Of a stretch of DNA of 64,000 bases, positions 33,438 to 40,801 are shown in pieces. Below the pieces are notes generated by a model. The model was not told the origin of the DNA, ran no database searches, and saw only the letters and a list, made by a program, of their open reading frames with translations. Source of the stretch: Oscillibacter valericigenes (GTDB lineage: Bacteria; Bacillota; Clostridia; Oscillospirales; Oscillospiraceae). The stretch spans positions 1 to 64,000 of the forward strand of contig NZ_JAFBIS010000002.1 in assembly GCF_021531435.1 (NCBI RefSeq). Direction: 5' to 3'. Position 1 is the stretch's first letter, and every line of letters starts with the position of its first letter. A program made the position numbers and the translations under genes.

Positions 33438-33447
33438 ACCGTGCCTC

Positions 33448-33473
33448 CAATTAGTTGTACTATCAACTAATTG
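33448..33473. promoter_or_regulatory. MarR-type operator
   Basis: CAATTAGTTG-N6-CAACTAATTG, perfect 10-bp arms, 10 bp ahead of the marR-like start codon and just downstream of the -10 box. Confidence 0.85.
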
Positions 33474-33475
33474 AA

Positions 33476-33504
33476 AGCATACGCCCTATACTCCTATTAG
33501 TCAA
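33476..33504 (-). promoter_or_regulatory. Promoter of the MarR-ABC operon
   Basis: Minus strand: -35 TTGACT (33504-33499), 17-bp spacer, -10 TATGCT (33481-33476). Confidence 0.85.
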
Positions 33505-33508
33505 TAGA

Positions 33509-33534
33509 AACCGGAGGGCGAAAGCCCTCCGGTT
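33509..33534 (-). terminator. Terminator of the acyltransferase-like gene
   Basis: AACCGGAGGGC / GCCCTCCGGTT stem with a 4-nt loop, followed on the minus strand by TCTATT. It touches the stop codon. Confidence 0.75.
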
Positions 33535-34265
33535 CAGGTAAATGCAAAAAGAACCCACAGCAGGCCGTAGATCACCGGCTGGTGCAGCAGATATACGACC
33601 AAAGAGTGCCGTCCCAGGGCCGTCACAACAGGCAGCCGCAGGTTTGACGGCTCCCGCTCCGGCCGCAGGCGGTAGAGGAAATACCCCGTCAGGAACAGGA
33701 ACAGCCAGGGCAGCAGGGGGAAGTAATCCGTGGAGAAGAAGTCCGCCGGGGGAAAGCCCAGGATGGCGGTGAAGTGGTTTCGGTACAGACACTCCGGCAG
33801 GCGGCAGAGATAGGCCCCTTCAAAGCCCAGAGCGCCCCGGTCCGCGTCCCGCAGGAGCAGGAACAGGAGAAAGTTGCCCGCCAGTCCCGCCCGGGGGGGA
33901 ATGCGCCGCAGCAGCGGGTCCAGGGGGATTGTCAGCAGCACGGCGGCGCCCAGCAGAGACAATACGCCCCAGAATACCAGGTCCTCCGGCATGAAGAAGA
34001 ATGTCACAGCGGACACCAGCGCCCCGCCGCCAAAGGCCAGCAATCCCCGCCGCAGGCGGTGGCGGCCCAGCTGGACACAGTAGCCGGAGAGGAGGATGAA
34101 TGTCCAGCAGATGCTCTGCTGCCAGAGGTAAGCGCCGAAAGAGCCGTACCAGTCCCAGTCCATGCCGAAGATATACACCAGGTCCCAGCAGGCATGGTAG
34201 GCCATCATGCTGACCAGGGTAACGCCCCGCAGGGTGTCCAGCCCGGCATACCGGACTTTTGCCAT
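33534..34265 (-). CDS. DUF1624 / heparan-alpha-glucosaminide acetyltransferase-like membrane protein
   Basis: 243 residues with about seven membrane helices. The N-terminal AGLDTLRGVTLVSMMAYHACWDL carries the conserved Arg-Gly and His of membrane acyltransferases of the DUF1624 group, and the C-terminal LGRHSLVVYLLHQPVIYGLLW is typical. It may acylate an extracytoplasmic sugar or lipid; the substrate is unknown. Start ATG at 34265 lies behind AGGAGGGG. Single gene. Confidence 0.85.
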   Translation of the reverse strand: MAKVRYAGLDTLRGVTLVSMMAYHACWDLVYIFGMDWDWYGSFGAYLWQQSICWTFILLSGYCVQLGRHRLRRGLLAFGGGALVSAVTFFFMPEDLVFWGVLSLLGAAVLLTIPLDPLLRRIPPRAGLAGNFLLFLLLRDADRGALGFEGAYLCRLPECLYRNHFTAILGFPPADFFSTDYFPLLPWLFLFLTGYFLYRLRPEREPSNLRLPVVTALGRHSLVVYLLHQPVIYGLLWVLFAFT

Positions 34266-34353
34266 AACAGCCCCTCCTTTCTGGGAATCCAAATGATGGT
34301 CTATTGTAGCACAGGGCGTCGCTGCTTGCAAGGACGCGGAGGCTGTCTTTCTC

Positions 34354-34382
34354 TTGCGTGGCGGGTGGGAAAATGATATGAT
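34354..34382 (+). promoter_or_regulatory. Promoter of the GTPase-nuclease fusion gene
   Basis: -35 TTGCGT (34354-34359), 17-bp spacer, -10 TATGAT (34377-34382). The leader is only about 23 nt. Confidence 0.8.
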
Positions 34383-34395
34383 GACACATATCATT
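34372..34395. promoter_or_regulatory. Operator-like inverted repeat over the -10 box
   Basis: AATGATATG-ATGACA-CATATCATT, perfect 9-bp arms with a 6-bp spacer. The left arm includes most of the -10 box and the right arm covers the transcription start. The sequence differs from the nearby MarR operator, so another repressor is implied. Confidence 0.75.
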
Positions 34396-34411
34396 GTACG
34401 GGAGCGAGACC

Positions 34412-37048
34412 ATGAAGAAACTGGTCGTGGGCATTCTGGCCCACGTGGACGCTGGAAAAACCACATTGTCCGAAGCGCTGCTCTACCGGAGCGGCGCTCT
34501 GCGGAAGCTGGGGCGGGTGGACCACCGGGACGCCTTCCTGGACACCGACGCCATCGAGCGGGAGCGGGGCATCACCATCTTCTCCAAGCAGGCGGTGCTG
34601 TCCCTGGGAGACACGGAAGTGACCCTGCTGGACACCCCCGGCCATGTGGACTTTTCCGCCGAGGCGGAGCGGACCCTCCGGGTGCTGGACTGCGCCATTC
34701 TGGTCATCAGCGGCACCGACGGCGTCCAGGCCCACACCCGGACGCTGTGGCGGCTGCTGGAGCGGTACGGCGTGCCCACGTTCCTCTTTGTGAACAAAAT
34801 GGACCTGGCGGGCGCGGACCGGGACGCCGTGCTGACGGAGCTGAAGCGGCGGCTGGACGGCGGCTGCGTGGACTTTTCCGCTCCGCCGGAGGCGTGGGCG
34901 GAGGAAGCCGCCGTCTGCGACGAAGGGGTGCTGGAGCGGTATCTGGACACCGGGAGCGTCACGGACAGAGACGTTACCGCCATGATTCGTCAGCGGAAGC
35001 TGTTTCCCTGCTTTTTCGGCTCCGCGCTGAAAGTGGAGGGCGTGGACGACTTCCTGACCGCCCTGGCCCGGTATGCACCGGTGCCGGACTATCCGGCGGA
35101 CTTCGGCGCCCGGGTGTTCAAGGTGGCACGGGACGCGCAGGGCGCCCGGCTGACCTATCTGAAAGTCACCGGCGGCACCCTGCGGGTGAAAGCCGTCCTC
35201 ACGGAGGACGGCGAAAAGGCCGACCAGCTCCGCGTCTATTCCGGGGCCAAATTCAAAACGGTGGAGGAGGCCCCCGCCGGGACGGTCTGCGCCGTGACGG
35301 GCCTGAGCCATACCCTGCCGGGAGACGGCCTGGGCTTTGAGACAAACTGGTCAGGCCCTATCCTGGAGCCGGTACTGACCTATCAGGTGGAGCTGACCGA
35401 CGGCACCGACCCGCAGACGGCCCTCCAGCGTCTGCGGCAGCTGGAGGAGGAAGACCCCCAGCTCCATGTGGTGTGGAACGAGCAATCAAGGCAAATTCAC
35501 ATCCAGCTCATGGGCGAGGTGCAGATGGAGATCCTGCGCCGCCGCCTGCGGGAGCGGTTCGGCATGGAGGTGGAGTTCGGCGAGGGCGCCATCTGCTACC
35601 GGGAGACCATCGCGAATGCCGTGGAGGGTATCGGCCACTTTGAGCCCCTGCGCCACTACGCGGAGGTGCATCTGCTGCTGGAGCCCGCCCCCCGGGGCAG
35701 CGGCTTGATGTTGGCCGCCGATTGTCCCACTGACGAACTGGACTTGAACTGGCAGCGGTTGATTTTGACCCATCTGGCGGAAAAGCCTCACCTGGGCGTG
35801 CTGACCGGGTCGCCCATCACCGATATGAAAATCACCCTGGTGGCGGGCCGGGCCCATGTGAAGCACACCGAGGGCGGCGACTTCCGCCAGGCTACCTACC
35901 GGGCGGTGCGCCAGGGCCTCATGCAGGCGGAGAGCGTGCTGCTGGAGCCGTGGTACGACTTCAGGCTGGAGCTGCCCGCCGAGCAGGTGGGCCGGGCCAT
36001 GAGCGACCTCCAGCGGATGAACGGCGAGACGGCCCCGCCGGAGACTTTTGGAGAGGAGACGGTCCTTACAGGCTCCGCTCCGGTGGCGGCCCTCCGGGGC
36101 TATGCCGCCGAGGTGACGGCCTACACCCGGGGCCGGGGACGGCTGCTGTGCACCCCGGCGGGCTACCGCCCCTGCGCCAACCAGACGGAGGTGGTGGAGG
36201 CCGTGGGCTACGACCCGGAGCGGGACGTGGACAACACGCCGGACTCCGTGTTCTGCGGCCACGGCGCGGGCTATACGGTGAAGTGGAACGAGGTGCCCGC
36301 CCACGCACACGTGGACAGCGGATTGCGGCTTGGCGCTGAGCGGGAGGAAGAAGCAGCCGAGCCTCAGCCCCGGCGGAGCGGGAGCTATGCCGGGACGCTT
36401 CAGCAGGACAAGGAGCTGCAGGCCATCTTTGAACGAACCTACGGTCCCGTGAAGCAGCGCTCCTTCGTTCAGCCCCGGGCGCCCAAGAGGCCTGTTTCCT
36501 CAGAGGATGAGGCGGAAAAGCGGACCATCCGGGAACAGTTCCGGGGAGAAGAATACCTGCTGGTGGATGGCTACAACATCATTTTCGCCTGGGACGAGCT
36601 GAAAGCCATTGCCAAAGACAGTCTGGACAGCGCCCGAAAGTCCCTGTGCGACCTGCTGTGCGACTATCAGGGCTACCGCAAGTGCCATGTCATCGCCGTA
36701 TTCGACGCCTACAAGGTCAAGGGCGGCCTTGGAAGCGTGGAGAAGTACCACAACATCCATGTGGTCTACACGAAAGAGGCGGAGACGGCGGACGCCTACA
36801 TCGAAAAGGCCACCTATGAGATCGGGAAGAAGCACCGGGTGAAGGTCGCCACGTCCGACGGCCCGGAGCAGCTCATCATTCTGGGCCACGGCGCCCTGCG
36901 GCTCTCGGCATCCAATTTCCATGAGGAGATGGAGCAGGTGCAGGGGCAGATCGCGGACGTTCTGGCCCGGAACAATCAAAAGCACAAGACCGGGGCGCTG
37001 CGCTCCGCCATGGAGAAGGCGCAGAAAAAGGAGGACAAGCCATGCTGA
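34412..37048 (+). CDS. Fusion of TetM/EF-G-like ribosomal GTPase with C-terminal YacP/Rae1-type NYN endoribonuclease
   Basis: 878 residues. Residues 1-630 are a TetM/EF-G-like translational GTPase: G1 AHVDAGKTTLSE (10-21), G2 ERGITIFSK, G3 DTPGHVDF, G4 NKMD, then beta-barrel domain II and domains III-V (GEVQMEIL; HTEGGDFRQATYRAVRQGLM in domain IV). The domain IV loop lacks the TetM tetracycline-displacing Tyr-Ser-Pro-Val sequence. After a linker (about 630-712), residues 713-860 are an NYN/PIN-like domain close to Bacillus YacP (Rae1): LLVDGYNIIFAW, IAVFDAYKVKG, KEAETADAYIEK, VATSDGPEQLIILGHGALRLSA, with all expected acidic residues. Rae1 cuts mRNA in the ribosomal A site. Start ATG at 34412 lies behind GGAGCGAG. 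It overlaps the next gene by 7 bp. Confidence 0.92.
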   Translation: MKKLVVGILAHVDAGKTTLSEALLYRSGALRKLGRVDHRDAFLDTDAIERERGITIFSKQAVLSLGDTEVTLLDTPGHVDFSAEAERTLRVLDCAILVISGTDGVQAHTRTLWRLLERYGVPTFLFVNKMDLAGADRDAVLTELKRRLDGGCVDFSAPPEAWAEEAAVCDEGVLERYLDTGSVTDRDVTAMIRQRKLFPCFFGSALKVEGVDDFLTALARYAPVPDYPADFGARVFKVARDAQGARLTYLKVTGGTLRVKAVLTEDGEKADQLRVYSGAKFKTVEEAPAGTVCAVTGLSHTLPGDGLGFETNWSGPILEPVLTYQVELTDGTDPQTALQRLRQLEEEDPQLHVVWNEQSRQIHIQLMGEVQMEILRRRLRERFGMEVEFGEGAICYRETIANAVEGIGHFEPLRHYAEVHLLLEPAPRGSGLMLAADCPTDELDLNWQRLILTHLAEKPHLGVLTGSPITDMKITLVAGRAHVKHTEGGDFRQATYRAVRQGLMQAESVLLEPWYDFRLELPAEQVGRAMSDLQRMNGETAPPETFGEETVLTGSAPVAALRGYAAEVTAYTRGRGRLLCTPAGYRPCANQTEVVEAVGYDPERDVDNTPDSVFCGHGAGYTVKWNEVPAHAHVDSGLRLGAEREEEAAEPQPRRSGSYAGTLQQDKELQAIFERTYGPVKQRSFVQPRAPKRPVSSEDEAEKRTIREQFRGEEYLLVDGYNIIFAWDELKAIAKDSLDSARKSLCDLLCDYQGYRKCHVIAVFDAYKVKGGLGSVEKYHNIHVVYTKEAETADAYIEKATYEIGKKHRVKVATSDGPEQLIILGHGALRLSASNFHEEMEQVQGQIADVLARNNQKHKTGALRSAMEKAQKKEDKPC

Positions 37049-37458
37049 CCATATTGACCGCGCTGACCACGCTGGGCGGCTGCACCGCCGCCCGGTGGTA
37101 TCTGAACAGGACCAGCCGCCGGGACGGCGAATACGCCGGGGGCCGGGTGAAGCTGCGCGCCCTCTGGAACGAGGGGGCGGCCTTTGGACTGGGCATCCGC
37201 TTCGAGGCGGTGGTGGCCGCGTCCTTTGCCGCCCTGGGCGCCCTGTGGACCCAGCGGAAGCGTTCACCGGTGGGCGTGGGCCTCATTTTGGGCGGCGGCA
37301 TCAGCAACCTGCTGGAGCGGCTGCGGCAGGGAAAGGTCTACGATTACATCCAGTTCCCCAAAGCGCCGGGACGGATCAAGCAGTACATTTTCAACCTGGC
37401 GGACTTCGCCATCCTGCTGGGCGGGCTGTGCCTGTCGGCGCGGAAGAAAAAAAGATGA
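37042..37458 (+). CDS. Signal peptidase II-like (LspA) membrane protein with altered catalytic residue
   Basis: 138 residues, short for LspA (about 150-170). Recognisable family landmarks are LWNEGAAFGLG, ILGGGISNLLERLRQGKVYDYIQF and FNLADFAILLGGLCL. In LspA the first catalytic Asp lies in GNxxDR; here the motif is SNLLER, with Glu in its place, while the second Asp (FNLADFAI) is kept. The usual Asp-x-x-x-Lys in the first helix is also absent. It may be a divergent or inactive paralogue. It overlaps the GTPase-nuclease gene, so the two are co-translated. Confidence 0.75.
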   Translation: MLTILTALTTLGGCTAARWYLNRTSRRDGEYAGGRVKLRALWNEGAAFGLGIRFEAVVAASFAALGALWTQRKRSPVGVGLILGGGISNLLERLRQGKVYDYIQFPKAPGRIKQYIFNLADFAILLGGLCLSARKKKR

Positions 37459-37464
37459 TGCAGC

Positions 37465-37503
37465 CAGCCGGACGGTGAAAAATACCGTCCGGCTGTTTCG
37501 TGT
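37465..37503 (+). terminator. Terminator of the fusion-gene operon
   Basis: CAGCCGGACGGT..ACCGTCCGGCTG hairpin followed by TTTCGTGTTT. Confidence 0.8.
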
Positions 37504-37526
37504 TTAGGGTGAAGGGAGTGAGGAAC

Positions 37527-38006
37527 ATGGCTTCATATGCTAGCGATGAGACCATCAGCCGTATCGTGGAGACGTATAGTTCCATGCTGCTTCGGCTGGC
37601 CTGCACCCGGCTGGACGACCCCGCCGATGCGGAGGACGTCGTTCAGGAGGTATTCCTGAAGCTGCTCACCGCCCGGCCCTCGTTCCGGGACAGCGAGCAC
37701 GAGAAAGCATGGCTGATCCGAACCACCCTTCACCGCGCCAGCGACCTCCGCCGCTCCGCCGCCCGGCGGAACGTCCCCCTGGAGGAAGCGGCCCAGGCCG
37801 CCGCATCGCAGGCGGGGAGCGAGCTGCTCACCGCCGTCCGTGCCCTGCCGGAGCCGTACAGCGCGGTCATCCACCTCTATTATTACGAGGGCTATTCCAT
37901 CAAAGAGATCGCAAAGCTGCTGGGCGTGCCCGCTCCCACCGTGGGCACCCGCCTGGCCCGTGGCCGGGAGCGGCTGCGGCGGCTGCTGAAGGAGGATGAC
38001 GCATGA
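37527..38006 (+). CDS. ECF-type RNA polymerase sigma factor
   Basis: 159 residues. Sigma region 2 (about 8-65) includes DPADAEDVVQEVFLKLL and KAWLIRTTLHRASDLRR; sigma region 4 (about 100-155) includes LPEPYSAVIHLYYYEGYSIKEIAKLLGVPAPTVGTRLARGRERL. There is no region 3, as in ECF sigma factors. ATG at 37527 follows GGGAGTGAGGA. The next gene overlaps it by 4 bp and looks like its membrane anti-sigma factor. Confidence 0.93.
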   Translation: MASYASDETISRIVETYSSMLLRLACTRLDDPADAEDVVQEVFLKLLTARPSFRDSEHEKAWLIRTTLHRASDLRRSAARRNVPLEEAAQAAASQAGSELLTAVRALPEPYSAVIHLYYYEGYSIKEIAKLLGVPAPTVGTRLARGRERLRRLLKEDDA

Positions 38007-38845
38007 ACCGAGAGGAATACAAAGCGGCCTTTGACCAGATTTCCTTTTCCCCGGACTTCCAGGCGCGCACCCAGGCGCTGCTGCGGGACTGCCTCCGGGA
38101 ATCTGAAAAGGAGACGCAAAAAATGAACTTTTCCAAACCGAAAAAACTGGCGGTGCTGCTGGCTGCCGCGGTGGCCCTGCTGGCGGTGTCCGTGTCCGCA
38201 GCACTGTTTCTGACGCCCGCTGACGTGGCGGCACGGCTGGAGGATGACCCGCTGGCCGCCGCTTTCCAAAGTGATGACGCGGTGGCTCTGAATGAGACTG
38301 CCGCCAGCGGAGACTACACCTTTACCCTGCTGGGGATGGTGTCCGGGGAGGACCTGTCCGCCCTGCCTGCCGAATATAACGGCGAGACTGTCCGTGACCG
38401 CACCTATGCCGTGTTCACCGTGGCCCGGACCGACGGCACGCCTCTGACAGAGCAGCCAAATCTGAGCTATTCGCCGCTGGTGGCTGGGTATCATGTCAGC
38501 GCGGTGAACGGCTGGACGCTGGGCGCCACCTGCCAGTCCTTTGTGGAGGACGGCGTGGCCTACTACCTCTTTGACACCCAGAATCTGGAGATGTTCGCTG
38601 ACCATACGGTGTACTTTGCCATCTATGAAGGGTCGGTCCCCGATCCGGCTTTGTTCCCCACGGCGGAGGACGGCACCATCTCCCTGGCGGAGGGCGTCAC
38701 CGGGGCATTGTTTACCCTGCCGCTGGATGCGGAGAAAGCCGACCCCGCGGCGGCGGAGGCGTTTGTGCAGTCAACCGGGCTGGAGTTTATCTCCGACGGA
38801 GAAGCGGTGGGGCCGGAGAATGATGCCGCTTTACGTGAAAACTGA
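38003..38845 (+). CDS. Probable membrane-anchored anti-sigma factor (DUF4179-like layout)
   Basis: 280 residues: a cytoplasmic N-terminus of about 45 residues with a helix-forming FSPDFQARTQALLRDCL segment, one membrane helix (about 48-70), and an extracytoplasmic domain of about 200 residues rich in beta structure. ATGA overlap with the ECF sigma gene supports a sigma/anti-sigma pair. The external domain would sense an envelope signal. No zinc-binding HxxxCxxC motif is present, so it is not a ZAS-type anti-sigma. Confidence 0.78.
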   Translation: MNREEYKAAFDQISFSPDFQARTQALLRDCLRESEKETQKMNFSKPKKLAVLLAAAVALLAVSVSAALFLTPADVAARLEDDPLAAAFQSDDAVALNETAASGDYTFTLLGMVSGEDLSALPAEYNGETVRDRTYAVFTVARTDGTPLTEQPNLSYSPLVAGYHVSAVNGWTLGATCQSFVEDGVAYYLFDTQNLEMFADHTVYFAIYEGSVPDPALFPTAEDGTISLAEGVTGALFTLPLDAEKADPAAAEAFVQSTGLEFISDGEAVGPENDAALREN

Positions 38846-38850
38846 CCCCG

Positions 38851-38887
38851 CAGGGAAGGAGCGCTTCGGCGCTCCTTCCCTGATTTT
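38851..38887 (+). terminator. Intrinsic terminator of the sigma/anti-sigma operon
   Basis: CAGGGAAGGAGCGC-ttcg-GCGCTCCTTCCCTG followed by ATTTT. Confidence 0.88.
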
Positions 38888-38893
38888 CCCCTA

Positions 38894-38922
38894 TTGACAA
38901 ATCACACCAGCTGTATTACTAT
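38894..38922 (+). promoter_or_regulatory. Promoter of the glycosyltransferase operon
   Basis: Perfect -35 TTGACA (38894-38899), 17-bp spacer, -10 TACTAT (38917-38922). The imperfect repeat GTATTA-N7-TAATAC overlaps the -10 box. Confidence 0.72.
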
Positions 38923-39019
38923 TACTAATACGCTAGTACAATCATACAAAAAGCGGTGAAGAAAAAGCTGCCGCTGTGCCGTATAGAGAGTATACGGCGG
39001 TAAAAATGAGGTGTGACGC

Positions 39020-40198
39020 ATGAAAATTTTGATAACCTCCGACTGGTATAGCCCGGCTGTGAACGGTGTGGTGACCTCGGTGAAAAATCTGCGCCGGGGA
39101 CTGGAGGAGCGGGGCCATGAGGTGCGGATCCTGACGCTGTCCCAGACCACCCGGTCCTGGGAAGAGGACGGCGTGACGTATATCGGTTCCGTGGCGGCGG
39201 GGCTGGTCTATCCCGGCGCCCGCCTGCGGACGGCTCTGGCGGGGAAGTACGTCCGGGAGCTGGTGGACTGGCACCCCGATGTGGTCCACTCCCAATGCGA
39301 ATTCTCTACATTCTTCCTGGCCCGCCGCATCGCGGAGGAGCTGAACATCCCCCTGGTCCATACGTACCACACGGTATACGAGGATTACACCCATTACTTT
39401 TCCCCCAGCGTCCGCTTCGGCAAAAAGGCGGCGGCGGTATTCTCCCGCTGGGCAGCGGCCCAGACGGACTGCATGATCGTCCCCACGGGCAAAGTCCGGC
39501 TGCTGCTCCAAAGCTATGGCGTGGACAGGCCGGTGTTTGTGGTGCCCTCCGGCATCGACCTGGGCCGCTTCCGCCAGGAGCCGGACCCCTGGCGGATGGC
39601 GGTGCTGCGGTCCAGCCTGGATATTCCCCCGGAGAATTTGGTGCTGGTGTCGGTGGGCCGCCTGGCGGAGGAGAAGAATCTTGATGAACTGCTGGCTCTC
39701 CGGGCGGAGCTGGGGAACGCGCCTGTGACGCTGCTGCTGGTGGGGGACGGCCCTGACCGTGTCCGGTTGGAGGGAGCGGCCGCCGGATTGGGCCTGACGG
39801 CGCCGGACGTGGTGTTCGCGGGCATGGTGCCGGCGGAGCAGGTGGCGGACTGGTATCAGCTGGGCGACCTGTTTGTCAGCGCCTCCACCAGCGAGACCCA
39901 GGGGCTGACCTATGTGGAGGCCCTGGCGGCGGGCGTCCCGGTCCTGTGCCGGGCGGACCCCTGTCTGGAGGGCGTCATCCGGGAGGGAGAAAACGGCTGG
40001 ACTTACCGGGACAGCGCGGAGTTTCAGCGGAAGCTGGCCCTGTTCCAGTCCCAGCCCCATCATCACGCGAAAATGGCGGAGCTGGCCCGGCGGAGCGCCG
40101 GGGAGTTCTCCCTCCAGCGGTTCGCGGAGCGGGCAGAGGCAATTTACCGCCTTCAGATCGCCCGCCGGGGAAACGGGGCGGAGGAGGCCGGCGCATGA
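39020..40198 (+). CDS. GT4-family glycosyltransferase (diacylglycerol glucosyltransferase-like)
   Basis: 392 residues of GT-B fold. N-terminal ITSDWYSPAVNGVVTSVKNL and the later YHTVYEDYTHYF are like those of 1,2-diacylglycerol glucosyltransferases; the C-terminal nucleotide-sugar site has SVGRLAEEKNLDEL and the E-x7-E stretch TSETQGLTYVEALAAG. Probably makes a glycolipid or lipoteichoic-acid anchor at the membrane. The end overlaps the VTT gene by 4 bp. Confidence 0.9.
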   Translation: MKILITSDWYSPAVNGVVTSVKNLRRGLEERGHEVRILTLSQTTRSWEEDGVTYIGSVAAGLVYPGARLRTALAGKYVRELVDWHPDVVHSQCEFSTFFLARRIAEELNIPLVHTYHTVYEDYTHYFSPSVRFGKKAAAVFSRWAAAQTDCMIVPTGKVRLLLQSYGVDRPVFVVPSGIDLGRFRQEPDPWRMAVLRSSLDIPPENLVLVSVGRLAEEKNLDELLALRAELGNAPVTLLLVGDGPDRVRLEGAAAGLGLTAPDVVFAGMVPAEQVADWYQLGDLFVSASTSETQGLTYVEALAAGVPVLCRADPCLEGVIREGENGWTYRDSAEFQRKLALFQSQPHHHAKMAELARRSAGEFSLQRFAERAEAIYRLQIARRGNGAEEAGA

Positions 40199-40779
40199 CC
40201 CGGCCCGCGGAAAAGACCGCTTTCCGGGCGGTTTCCCTGACAGGCTTTGTCCTGTGCCTGCTGGCGGCCCTCTGGGGCTGGCGGACAGGCGTTCTGACCT
40301 CCCAGGAGCGGCTCCACGCTTTTGTTGCCAGCTGCGGCATGGCGGGAGCCCTGCTGTTCACGGTGTTTCAGGCGGTGCAGGTGGTGGTGCCCATTCTCCC
40401 CGGCGGCCTGGGGTGCCTGGCGGGTGTGCTGCTGTTCGGCCCGGGATGGGGCTTCGTGTATAACTATGTGGGCATCTGCGCTGGCTCGCTGCTGGCCTTC
40501 GCCGTGGCCCGGAACTGCGGCAAGCCGCTGCTGCACCTGCTGTTTTCGGAAAAGACCATCGTCCGGTACAGCCGCTGGACGGAGGAGAAAAACCGTTTTG
40601 CCCGCCTGTTCGCCCTGGCCATCTTTCTGCCGGTGGCGCCGGACGACTTTCTGTGCTATCTGGCAGGCACCACGGAGATGAGCTGGCGGCGGTACACCGC
40701 CATTATCCTGCTGTGCAAGCCCTTTGCCATCGCCCTGTACAGCCTGGGGCTGACATTGCTGTGGCAGGCGTTGGCCTAA
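40195..40779 (+). CDS. TVP38/TMEM64-family (VTT domain) membrane protein
   Basis: 194 residues with about six hydrophobic segments. The VTT/SNARE-associated pattern is seen in PILPGGLGCLAGVLLFGPGWGFVYNYVGICAGSLLAFAVAR and in the FLPVAPDDFLCYLAGTTEMSWRRY re-entrant segment. DedA/VTT proteins are lipid scramblases or carriers such as undecaprenyl-phosphate translocases. Sitting between two glycosyltransferases, it may move the lipid acceptor or product; this is inference. Confidence 0.88.
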   Translation: MTRPAEKTAFRAVSLTGFVLCLLAALWGWRTGVLTSQERLHAFVASCGMAGALLFTVFQAVQVVVPILPGGLGCLAGVLLFGPGWGFVYNYVGICAGSLLAFAVARNCGKPLLHLLFSEKTIVRYSRWTEEKNRFARLFALAIFLPVAPDDFLCYLAGTTEMSWRRYTAIILLCKPFAIALYSLGLTLLWQALA

Positions 40780-40801
40780 GGACTGTGTAAAGGAGAGACC
40801 C

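Noticed and set aside
34412-36290. Tetracycline resistance gene (tetM/tetW type)
   Set aside because: The GTPase part is TetM-like but the domain IV loop needed to displace the drug is different and a nuclease domain is attached; a resistance label is not supported.
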